Assembly: GCA_017354095.1 (NCBI GenBank)
Contig: JAFMRP010000304.1
Coordinates: forward strand, 1 to 6,220
Source of the DNA: Ktedonobacteraceae bacterium
GTDB taxonomy: Bacteria > Chloroflexota > Ktedonobacteria > Ktedonobacterales > Ktedonobacteraceae
Direction of reading: 5' to 3'
DNA: 6,220 nucleotides
Below the pieces are notes generated by a model that was not told where the DNA came from, did not search any database, and worked only from the letters and a program-made list of their open reading frames with translations. Both the position numbers and the translations under genes were made by a program. Below are positions 1-5,889 of the stretch, in pieces. Within the stretch, counting starts at the first letter, position 1. Each line of letters begins with the position of its first letter.

Positions 1-85
1 CACGCAGCATCTATCACAAAAACCGCTCGTCATGAAAAATGCTTCGGAGATATCCACCTCTCCCACGCACCCGGGCAAAATGTAA

Positions 86-106
86 GGCCACCCCTCGTGG
101 GTGGCC
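86..106. repeat. GC-rich hairpin, copy 1 of a dispersed repeat
   Basis: Perfect 8-bp arms GGCCACCC (86-93) and GGGTGGCC (99-106) enclose a 5-nt loop. The same element, with the same flank ATGTAA on its left and G on its right, recurs at 2422-2449. The matching block here is 80-107, 26 of 28 bases identical, with both differences in the loop. It lies 46 bp past the stop of the minus-strand gene ending at 153. It could end that transcript, reading minus, but the following TTACATTTTG is only weakly T-rich. A REP-like or otherwise mobile hairpin is the alternative. Confidence 0.75.
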
Positions 107-152
107 GATTACGCCCTCCGTTTTCCGCGTAGGGAAATCCTTCTGCCAGTTG

Positions 153-677
153 CTACTGCTGCCTCGCGACCGCCGCAGCCTTCACCTCAATGGACTCTTC
201 GTCCATCGAGCGCAGTACAGCCAGTTGCCTCTCAGAGAGCGTCTGCTTCGTTTTGGGATCAAAGACGGCATTATCGCGCGCACAGTAATAGAGATTGCGC
301 CAGGTATTCATCGCGCGATCCCAGGCCGGGAAACGCTCGGTCGCATCCGCATCACCCTTCACTACACGCTGGAAGGCAATATAGGAAACAACCAGGGCAG
401 CGACAATACAGACCAGCGTGGTTATCGTAAGGATATACTGCCAGAGCTCCGGCAAATTACTTTCCAGACTGCCAATAAGGACCACAACAAAGAAAATACA
501 TATCCCCACAACCACAGCACTGGTTATGATAAATGGCATCATAAGAACTTTTTTCGTTGGCATATCAGGCGGAGCACACTGATCCACACCAGATTCATAG
601 GCGGCTCGCATTGTTTTTACTTGATCTGCCTGGCTACACACCGGGCAGGTTGGTTTTTGGCTTTCGGCGGACGCCAT
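153..677 (-). CDS. Zinc-knuckle two-helix membrane protein, function unknown
   Basis: 174 residues. I do not recognise a named family. Visible parts in order: a CPVC motif at residues 11-14 that looks like half of a zinc ribbon; a polar stretch with one further Cys at 34; two hydrophobic helices at about 44-69 and 79-103 joined by a short loop; then a soluble tail with the motif YYCARDNAVFDP at 130-141, whose Cys132 could help complete a metal site. This head-helix-tail plan recalls small proteins of Ktedonobacteria-like bacteria (inference). Both ends probably face the cytoplasm. The ATG at 677 is chosen because AAGGAGG sits 6 nt upstream; the frame stays open to 728, but the ATG at 701 follows an AGGAGG only one base away. 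The gene diverges from mazG and has its own promoter at 741-769. The N-terminal Cys pair with no matching nearby pair leaves metal binding unproven. Confidence 0.8.
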   Translation of the reverse strand: MASAESQKPTCPVCSQADQVKTMRAAYESGVDQCAPPDMPTKKVLMMPFIITSAVVVGICIFFVVVLIGSLESNLPELWQYILTITTLVCIVAALVVSYIAFQRVVKGDADATERFPAWDRAMNTWRNLYYCARDNAVFDPKTKQTLSERQLAVLRSMDEESIEVKAAAVARQQ

Positions 678-683
678 GTAAAA

Positions 684-690
684 CCTCCTT
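684..690 (-). promoter_or_regulatory. Ribosome binding site deciding the start at 677
   Basis: Reading minus, AAGGAGG is followed by TTTTAC and then ATG at 677, an ideal 6-nt spacing. A second AGGAGG lies just upstream (around 705) but abuts an ATG with a single base between, too close to work well. Confidence 0.8.
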
Positions 691-740
691 ATAAGACCCA
701 TACCTCCTCGAAATATGGGCACAGTCATGTTGCTAAAGAT

Positions 741-769
741 AGCATAACACGTTGTCGCATATTCGACAA
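741..769 (-). promoter_or_regulatory. Sigma70-like promoter of the zinc-knuckle gene
   Basis: Reading minus, the -35 is TTGTCG (764-769, 4 of 6), then a 17-bp spacer and a -10 TATGCT (741-746, 4 of 6) preceded by TGT, which fits an extended -10. Transcription would begin near 734, giving a leader of about 57 nt. The -35 is one arm of the inverted repeat at 752-769, so the promoter is a natural target for a repressor. Confidence 0.55.
752..769. promoter_or_regulatory. Candidate operator: perfect inverted repeat TTGTCG-N6-CGACAA
   Basis: TTGTCG at 752-757 and CGACAA at 764-769 are exact reverse complements with a 6-bp AT-rich centre, CATATT. The 18-bp element covers the -35 and most of the spacer of the minus promoter, and ends 20 bp before the -35 of the plus promoter of mazG. 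Geometry fits a dimeric DNA-binding protein. I do not recognise the site as that of a known regulator. Confidence 0.5.
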
Positions 770-789
770 TGCCACTATTCTATTCCTAT

Positions 790-818
790 TTGACACCCCT
801 CCATCATAAGGCTACACT
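790..818 (+). promoter_or_regulatory. Sigma70-like promoter of mazG
   Basis: A perfect -35 TTGACA at 790-795, a 17-bp spacer and a -10 TACACT at 813-818 (4 of 6). The start of transcription would be near 825, leaving a leader of about 44 nt before the ATG at 869. It is the strongest -35 match I found in the window. Confidence 0.7.
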
Positions 819-868
819 GTCACTGAATATCCTGGCCTTTGCACTGGAGAGAGGATCGCTTTACATCT

Positions 869-2395
869 ATGACAACTACATCCATCACAATTCTTGGCCT
901 TGGACCCGGCAATCTGCGCGCCCTCACGCTCGAAGCATATGACCTGCTGCGCCAGGCCGCCCAGGACCAGCAAACAGCCTACTTTCGCACGCTCATTCAT
1001 CCAACAGTCGAACAGCTCCGGCAGCATCTACCCAATTTACATATAGAATCGTTTGATCGGCTCTACGACGATTCCACGGACTGGCACACACTCTATACAC
1101 GGATGGCACAGGAAATCTGCGCGCTGGCACAACAACATCCCATCATATACGCCGTTCCCGGCCATCCCCTCATCGGCGAATCCTCGGTACGCATCATTCA
1201 GAACCTGGCCACCGAGCACAACCTGAGCATCCGCATCATTGATGGCCTGTCGTTTCTGGAGCCAGTCTACTCCGCTCTCCAACTGGACCCACTGGAACGA
1301 GGTGCGCAGCTCATCGACGCCACGGAACTGGCAGCCCTGCGCCAGGATGAGATCGCGGGCAAAATTATTCCCACAATACCGCTGCTGGTCACCCAGGTCT
1401 ATAACCGGCGTCTCGCGAGCCAGGTCAAGCTGGCGCTGAGCGAATGTTATCCCGATGAGTGGCCGGTGAAGTTGGTACGCGCAGCCGGCGTCGATGGCGA
1501 GGAACAGGTACTGACAATGCCACTCCTTGAGCTGGATCGCGCGGGCCACGCCAACCACCTCAGCACGCTCTATGTACCACCCGTGGACGAGCTGTCGGCC
1601 CTGCGGCTGCCCGAAACGCTGCGCTTTATTACGATGCGCCTGAGACGCGATCCCGATGGCTGCCCCTGGGACCGCGAGCAAACCCACCAGAGCCTGACAA
1701 AATATGTTATTGAGGAGACCTACGAGGTCGTCGAGGCCCTGGAAGAGCACGATATGGAGAAGCTGGCCGAAGAACTGGGCGATCTGCTCCTCCAGGTCTA
1801 TCTACACGCCGAAATCGCGCGCCAGGACGGCGATTTCTCCATCGGTGATGTGCTTGAACACATCAATGCCAAGCTGATCCGCCGCCATCCCCACGTTTTC
1901 GGCAGCGTCGAGGTTGGCAACGCCGCACAGGTCGTACAAAACTGGGAAGAGATCAAACGCCAGGAGCGCATCCGAGCGGGCAAAGATATCACAAAAGAAA
2001 GCGTACTCGACCACGTACCACAAGCCTCCCCGGCACTGACCATAGCCCAGGAATATCTGAAACGCGTCTCACGCATCGGCTTTGAATTTCCGAGCCTGCA
2101 AGATGTCTATACCAAGCTGGCCGAAGAGCTGGAGGAGCTACGCACAGCTCAAACAGCGGAAGAACAACTCGAAGAAGTGGGCGATCTGCTGTTTATGACC
2201 AGCAAACTGGCACTCTCATTCAAAATTGACGCGGAAGAGGCTCTGCGCCGCTCAACCCGCAAGTTCCGCCAGCGCTTCCAGGCGATGGAGGCCATGATCC
2301 GCGCGGATGGACGCGCACCCACAACATATAGTTCAGCCGAATGGCGCGCCATGTGGCAACAGGCCAAAACCCTCGTAAAAGCACAAAACCCATAG
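869..2395 (+). CDS. mazG: YabN-type fusion: SAM-dependent tetrapyrrole-methylase-like domain plus MazG nucleotide pyrophosphohydrolase
   Basis: 508 residues. MazG enzymes hydrolyse nucleoside triphosphates to monophosphates and pyrophosphate, clearing damaged or surplus nucleotides in the cytoplasm. The N-terminal part (about 1-225) is methylase-like: the SAM-binding loop LGLGPG is at 9-14 and YAVPGHPLIGE at 94-104. The C-terminal part (about 245-500) has the MazG tandem: CPWD at 265-268, metal ligands EExxE at 282-286 and ExxD ending at Asp305, then KLIRRHPHVFG at 335-345. The second half repeats the pattern with EELEE at 419-423 and EEVGD at 435-439, so both halves look competent. Size and order match the Bacillus YabN family; the methylase substrate is unknown in that family. 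ATG 869 begins a normal family N-terminus (MTTTSITILGLG). A TTG at 839 would add ten unlikely residues. The purine-rich GAGAGGA before the ATG is rather distant. The gene stands alone, convergent with the DUF58 gene. Confidence 0.95.
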   Translation: MTTTSITILGLGPGNLRALTLEAYDLLRQAAQDQQTAYFRTLIHPTVEQLRQHLPNLHIESFDRLYDDSTDWHTLYTRMAQEICALAQQHPIIYAVPGHPLIGESSVRIIQNLATEHNLSIRIIDGLSFLEPVYSALQLDPLERGAQLIDATELAALRQDEIAGKIIPTIPLLVTQVYNRRLASQVKLALSECYPDEWPVKLVRAAGVDGEEQVLTMPLLELDRAGHANHLSTLYVPPVDELSALRLPETLRFITMRLRRDPDGCPWDREQTHQSLTKYVIEETYEVVEALEEHDMEKLAEELGDLLLQVYLHAEIARQDGDFSIGDVLEHINAKLIRRHPHVFGSVEVGNAAQVVQNWEEIKRQERIRAGKDITKESVLDHVPQASPALTIAQEYLKRVSRIGFEFPSLQDVYTKLAEELEELRTAQTAEEQLEEVGDLLFMTSKLALSFKIDAEEALRRSTRKFRQRFQAMEAMIRADGRAPTTYSSAEWRAMWQQAKTLVKAQNP

Positions 2396-2427
2396 AGCAC
2401 CTTCACTCGCCCCCTCGGGATATGTAA

Positions 2428-2448
2428 GGCCACCCCTTGCGGGTGGCC
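2428..2448. repeat. GC-rich hairpin, copy 2 of the dispersed repeat, in a convergent junction
   Basis: GGCCACCC (2428-2435) and GGGTGGCC (2441-2448) form a perfect 8-bp stem with loop CTTGC. The matching block with copy 1 is 2422-2449. It lies 32 bp after the mazG stop and 18 bp before the DUF58 stop, so it could separate the two convergent transcripts. Neither side has a real T tract, so a classical intrinsic terminator is not well supported. The loop differences from copy 1 leave the stem intact. Confidence 0.75.
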
Positions 2449-2466
2449 GGTGTGGGCGGGCTCAGC

Positions 2467-3876
2467 TCATAAGCTAAAACCCACGCCCTCCTGCACCCCC
2501 TGATCTCCCGCTTGCCCAGGATTGCCAAATTGCGCAACCAGGCGCTCCCAGGCGGCCTCGCCGCCCAGGTGATAAATAGTAATACCGGCCAGCCTGAGAG
2601 GCGGCGGAGAATCACCGATAAAGAGCACTGTGACGGCATGCCCTCCCTGGCGCAACCGCACCAGCGTATCGATCAGCATGTCCGTTAGCGAGCCGGTAAT
2701 GAGCACAACTGTCGCTCCAGCGGGGAGACGCGAACGCTCGGCCAGTATCACTTCCTCGATTGCCGTCCCGAAGTAGGTCTGGATGCGCGCCAGTACGTCC
2801 ATGATGCGCGCCAGCTGCTCACCACTGCTGGCAGGCGGTATATGCACACGGCGACGCTCCAGCTGAGCCGAAACCTCAGCCGCCAGGTTGCGCTCCCCAT
2901 TCTCCAACTCCGGCTCGTCTTGCTTGACCTCATCTGGCATATACAGGATCGTATTGGCATAAAGTCCTACCGCGTAGCCCTGCTCGATAGCCCAGGAGGA
3001 GACCGAGGCGGCAGCACAGATGGCCAGCTCATGCAGTTCGGGATGCACGCCGTAATACACGTCAAGGCTGGAGACGATGTTGAGGAACAGCACCATGTTA
3101 TACGTCGTCGAGGCCTCGAACACCTTACTCTGCAGCTGCATCATGCGGGCACTGGCCTTCCAGTGAACACGGCGCATGCTATCTCCATACGCATAGTCGC
3201 GCACACCCACAACACGGGCTGGATCTTCTAATAAGCGGCGCGGCGCTCGCAGTTCGCCAAAGGGATGACGCGAGGGAATGCTGAAACTGCTCAGCGGCAC
3301 AACCAGGGGATATACCAGCAGATACTGCGCGTTTCCTAGCGATGCTTCACGCCTGACAAAACCAAAAAGATCGCCACTACAGAGCGTAGTAGGACCAAAA
3401 GCATGCACGCCTCGCGCGGCACAACGTACGTTGTACCGCCTGGTGATGCGCTCATACCAGCGCGGGCTGTACAACATCTCCAGCGTTGCGCTGTCGCTGC
3501 TACGGCTACTCCGCACTGCTCGCCCCTCTACCTCCAATGCTCGCGGCACCACGTCCGAAACTTCCAGCCAGGATAGGGGCAGCACCTTGGAGTTCTCGAC
3601 CATCATGGAGAAGGTGACCATCTCGCCAAACGCAACACGCTGCTCCGAAAGACGATGCTGATAGCTCAACGAATGCAGGCAAAAGTGCGCCCACAAATCA
3701 ATCGTAGCCAGAACAAGCACCAGCAGCAGACCACACACGGCCAGCAGCGGCACATGCAAAACAATGCTGCCAATCAACGCCAGCACTCCCAGGTAGTACC
3801 AGCGCCGGTAAATATAATCGCCCTGCATAGAGAAGGCAGCTCGCCTCTGACCGGTGCGGCCCCTCGAAAACATCAT
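2467..3876 (-). CDS. DUF58 domain membrane protein, partner of MoxR
   Basis: 469 residues. DUF58 proteins are usually co-encoded with MoxR ATPases and carry a vWA-like fold; their exact role is unknown, probably in envelope assembly. Two adjacent hydrophobic helices at about 27-41 and 43-62 anchor the N-terminus. A beta-rich segment follows (about 75-200), then the DUF58 signature RDYAYGDSMRRVHWKASAR at 226-244, preceded by RRLLEDPARVVGV. A vWA-like core continues to the end, with NMVLFLNIVSS at 260-270 and a later strand VVLITGSLTD at 390-399. At the place of the metal-binding DxSxS the sequence reads NIVSS, so metal binding is doubtful. The ATG at 3876 overlaps the MoxR stop as ATGA, with GGTGG 4 nt upstream; a second ATG follows directly at 3873. 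Overlap implies translational coupling. No transglutaminase or vWA gene follows, unlike many such clusters. Confidence 0.92.
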   Translation of the reverse strand: MMFSRGRTGQRRAAFSMQGDYIYRRWYYLGVLALIGSIVLHVPLLAVCGLLLVLVLATIDLWAHFCLHSLSYQHRLSEQRVAFGEMVTFSMMVENSKVLPLSWLEVSDVVPRALEVEGRAVRSSRSSDSATLEMLYSPRWYERITRRYNVRCAARGVHAFGPTTLCSGDLFGFVRREASLGNAQYLLVYPLVVPLSSFSIPSRHPFGELRAPRRLLEDPARVVGVRDYAYGDSMRRVHWKASARMMQLQSKVFEASTTYNMVLFLNIVSSLDVYYGVHPELHELAICAAASVSSWAIEQGYAVGLYANTILYMPDEVKQDEPELENGERNLAAEVSAQLERRRVHIPPASSGEQLARIMDVLARIQTYFGTAIEEVILAERSRLPAGATVVLITGSLTDMLIDTLVRLRQGGHAVTVLFIGDSPPPLRLAGITIYHLGGEAAWERLVAQFGNPGQAGDQGVQEGVGFSL

Positions 3877-4832
3877 GATTCCACCGGTACGGCTATCGTC
3901 TGCAACACGTCATCAATAACCTGGTCCATCAAACGACCATGCAACCGGGCCTGGCTGGTGGCGATCATACGATGGGCCAGCACAGGGCGAGCCAAGCGCT
4001 TCACATCGTCAGGAATAACATAATTCCTGCCCTGCAGCGCGGCATACGCCTGGCTGGACCGGTAGAGGGCAAGCGAACCTCGTGGGCTGACTCCCAGTTC
4101 CACGCCACTATGCGTGCGCGTAGCACGCACCAGGTCCACAATATAGCTCTCAACGACCGGCTCTACATGCACTTTGCGAATAAGCACCTGCATCTGCTCC
4201 AATTGCCGGGCATCAATGACGGGTGCAACATCCTGCAACGGCTGCGCCTCTTTAAAACGCTGCAGAATCAGCCGCTCCTCCGACTTACTGGGATAATCCA
4301 GGCGCAGACGCATCAGAAAGCGATCAAGCTGCGCCTCCGGCAGGGGAAAGGTGCCTTCCAGTTCAACAGGATTCTGGGTAGCAACTACGATAAAGGGCCG
4401 CGGCAGCACCAGCGTCTCACGCTCAACACTCACCTGGCGCTCTTCCATCGCTTCAAGCAAAGCGGATTGCGTGCGTGGTGTGGCCCGGTTGATTTCGTCG
4501 GCCAGCACAATCTGGGAGAGAATGGGCCCGGGCCTGAATTCAAACTCACCATTCTTCTGATTGTAAAAAGTAATCCCGGTGACATCTGAGGGCAATAGGT
4601 CGGGAGTGAACTGGATACGCTGAAAGGAACAGCCAAGCGAACGAGCGAGCGCTTTGGCCATGGTCGTCTTGCCAATACCAGGAACGTCCTCAAAAAGCAC
4701 ATGCCCCTCACACAACAGCGCGACCATCAGCAAATCAATTACAGCCTCTTTACCAACGATCACCCGACCCACACTCTGCTGGACCATGCGGGCCATATCG
4801 CGCACCCGGTGAAAATTGTCGGTCTGCGTCAT
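3873..4832 (-). CDS. MoxR-family AAA+ ATPase
   Basis: 319 residues, the normal length. MoxR ATPases are cytoplasmic ring-forming chaperones that help metal insertion or assembly of partner proteins, often of vWA or envelope type. Walker A is EDVPGIGKTT at 48-57 (Lys55), Walker B VLADEINRA at 109-117 (Asp112, Glu113), sensor 1 ATQNP at 151-155, an arginine-finger region LDRFLMR at 169-175, and sensor 2 SPRG at 249-252. The C-terminal lid ends with the typical NYVIPDDVKRLARPVLAHR at 270-288. All catalytic residues are present. Reading minus, GAAGGA ends 6 nt before the ATG, supporting this start. Its stop overlaps the DUF58 start by ATGA, so the two form one operon, with a candidate promoter of its own at 4893-4922. 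The particular client is not known. Confidence 0.95.
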   Translation of the reverse strand: MTQTDNFHRVRDMARMVQQSVGRVIVGKEAVIDLLMVALLCEGHVLFEDVPGIGKTTMAKALARSLGCSFQRIQFTPDLLPSDVTGITFYNQKNGEFEFRPGPILSQIVLADEINRATPRTQSALLEAMEERQVSVERETLVLPRPFIVVATQNPVELEGTFPLPEAQLDRFLMRLRLDYPSKSEERLILQRFKEAQPLQDVAPVIDARQLEQMQVLIRKVHVEPVVESYIVDLVRATRTHSGVELGVSPRGSLALYRSSQAYAALQGRNYVIPDDVKRLARPVLAHRMIATSQARLHGRLMDQVIDDVLQTIAVPVES

Positions 4833-4892
4833 ACCCTATCCTTCAATCAAATAATTACGGGCTTAAACCAGGCATACCTGAAAGTACTAAAC

Positions 4893-4922
4893 ATTATACG
4901 ACCCATCCATGACAAATTTCAC
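4893..4922 (-). promoter_or_regulatory. Candidate promoter of the moxR-DUF58 operon
   Basis: Reading minus, a perfect -10 TATAAT (4893-4898) lies 18 bp after GTGAAA (4917-4922, 4 of 6 to TTGACA). Transcription would start near 4886, about 53 nt before the MoxR ATG. It lies inside the 149-bp gap after the surface-protein gene, so the ATPase pair may be transcribed independently. Confidence 0.5.
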
Positions 4923-4940
4923 AGGAAGCGATCTGTTTCC

Positions 4941-4981
4941 TTTTTCGCACTACCCTCTTGTCCAGACGGTGGCGCGAAAAA
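4941..4981. repeat. 41-nt inverted repeat directly after the surface-protein stop codon
   Basis: TTTTTCGC (4941-4948) and GCGAAAAA (4974-4981) are perfect 8-bp arms. After one mismatch the stem goes on for about five more pairs, CTACC with GGTGG including one G-T, around a 13-nt loop. It ends at the base next to the stop codon at 4982. The T tract is on the 5' arm and the A tract on the 3' arm for both strands, the reverse of an intrinsic terminator, so it may protect an mRNA end or bind protein. Confidence 0.6.
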
Positions 4982-5767
4982 CTAATTGTTATTGCGCAAT
5001 ACCAGCACGCTCACCGGCTGCGACAACACCTGCTGCCCAAACTGGTCGAAGGCTACGGCATAAACTGTGGCGGTGACGGTGCGGTTGGACCCACCTATCA
5101 CACTGACGCTCCAGTTCAACGTGACGGTGCCATCATCACCAGTACTCACTGCCCTGCTGTTAAAGCTCCCAAACGCTCCGGTATACGTCACATGCAGCCT
5201 GACGGTGGTATCGGGCAGACTGCTCTGCACGGTGACCGGCACCCTCGTCCCATTCACAACACTCTGGGGAATACTTACAATCTGCAGTGTCAGCACGTCT
5301 GGAGCCGTGGTAGGGGTAGGTTCCAGAGTTGGCACAGGCGGCACAGTTGGGGTGGGAGTTGGCACCTCCGTTGGACTGGGTTCGGGAGTTGGCGCCTGCT
5401 GGGCTGCGGCGGTCGCCGAGGCCTGGGCCATTAAAGCAGCACTGTTCTGCTGTGGTCCGGGCGAGGCCAGCAGACTACTGGCAAAAACGATAAAGACGAT
5501 ACCGGCGATCAATACACCAGCCAGGGCGATCGCCAGCACCCGGTAGGCTGGATCATTGCGCAGCTGCTGGCGCAGGCGCGTGAAAAAACTACCCTGCATC
5601 TGCGGCGACGTGGGACGGATCAAATGCTCTGGGCGGACTCGCGGCGCTGTCGGGTGGAAAACGGTGGCATCGGAGGCCTGGGGCGGGGCTTCCTGCTGCG
5701 TTGGAGGCAGTATCAGCTTGCCTTGCGGATAATTCGGCTGCTGCGGATCAGGCGGCATATAACCCAT
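4982..5767 (-). CDS. Membrane-anchored surface protein with Pro/Thr linker and beta-rich outer domain
   Basis: 261 residues, no family recognised. In order: a Pro/Gln-rich cytoplasmic N-terminus (about 1-60), a basic stretch (64-76), one hydrophobic helix (about 77-101), an Ala-rich stretch, a Pro/Thr/Glu linker (about 125-157) of PTP-like units typical of cell-surface spacers, and a C-terminal domain (158-261) of alternating beta-strand pattern rich in Val, Thr and Ser, resembling an immunoglobulin-like fold (inferred from pattern). With a basic flank before the helix the C-terminus should face outward. The ATG at 5767 is preceded by AAGGGAGG with 8 nt spacing; a TTG two codons earlier is less likely. 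The gene precedes moxR on the same strand with a 149-bp gap that has a hairpin and a separate promoter candidate, so co-regulation is uncertain. It could be a client of the MoxR-DUF58 pair, from position only. Confidence 0.85.
   Translation of the reverse strand: MGYMPPDPQQPNYPQGKLILPPTQQEAPPQASDATVFHPTAPRVRPEHLIRPTSPQMQGSFFTRLRQQLRNDPAYRVLAIALAGVLIAGIVFIVFASSLLASPGPQQNSAALMAQASATAAAQQAPTPEPSPTEVPTPTPTVPPVPTLEPTPTTAPDVLTLQIVSIPQSVVNGTRVPVTVQSSLPDTTVRLHVTYTGAFGSFNSRAVSTGDDGTVTLNWSVSVIGGSNRTVTATVYAVAFDQFGQQVLSQPVSVLVLRNNN
5300..5395 (-). repeat. Low-complexity Pro/Thr linker coding repeat
   Basis: Inside the surface-protein gene, repeated TPxP and PTP codons make a degenerate tandem block, seen on the plus strand as repeated GTTGG and GTTGGG-like units. 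It is an in-frame spacer, prone to length change by slippage, not a separate element. Confidence 0.7.
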
Positions 5768-5775
5768 ACGCAAAA

Positions 5776-5781
5776 CCTCCC
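5776..5781 (-). promoter_or_regulatory. Ribosome binding site deciding the start at 5767
   Basis: Reading minus, GGGAGG (within AAGGGAGG) is followed by 8 nt and then ATG. The TTG at 5773 would leave only two bases, so the ATG is preferred. A nearby TATACA was considered as a -10, but it would put transcription start within the binding site itself. Confidence 0.75.
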
Positions 5782-5842
5782 TTGTATACTACATGCACAA
5801 TTCAACAACATCGATACAGCTTGCACCGCGAAAACGGCCACA

Positions 5843-5882
5843 GTCAACGTGCATGACGTTACGTCAACTTACATGACGTTAC
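5843..5882. repeat. Two tandem 20-bp repeats with a TGACGTTACGTCA palindrome
   Basis: Positions 5843-5862 and 5863-5882 match at 18 of 20 bases, differing at the seventh and ninth. The junction makes the palindrome TGACGT-T-ACGTCA at 5854-5866, and ACGT cores recur at 5847, 5856, 5861 and 5876. It lies just past the glycosyltransferase stop and 75 bp upstream of the surface-protein start, so a regulator site for the latter is the simplest reading (inference). Confidence 0.7.
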
Positions 5883-5889
5883 AATTACT

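Noticed and set aside
1..33. Possible start of a minus-strand gene (ATG at 33, reading MTSGFCDRCCV) running off the left edge
   Set aside because: Only eleven codons are visible, the nearest purine-rich GGGAGAGG is more than 20 nt from the ATG, and there is no recognisable motif.
86..106. Canonical rho-independent terminator
   Set aside because: The stem is good, but the following sequence on either strand is not a T run, so I call it a hairpin repeat; the same applies to the copy at 2428-2448.
39..809. Long plus-strand open frame of 256 codons
   Set aside because: It runs antisense through the zinc-knuckle gene, shows no family motif and has no ribosome binding site; the minus frame has membrane helices, a good start and a promoter.
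1037..1750. Minus-strand open frame of 237 codons within mazG
   Set aside because: The plus frame carries unmistakable methylase and MazG motifs over the same bases; the antisense frame is a codon-bias shadow.
5067..5546. Plus-strand Gly/Val-rich frame
   Set aside because: The Gly/Val repeats are the complement of the Pro/Thr linker codons of the minus-strand surface protein; no start signal.
5784..5790. TATACA as a -10 element for the surface-protein gene
   Set aside because: It has only 4 of 6 matches, no convincing -35 at 16-18 bp, and would begin the transcript within the ribosome binding site.
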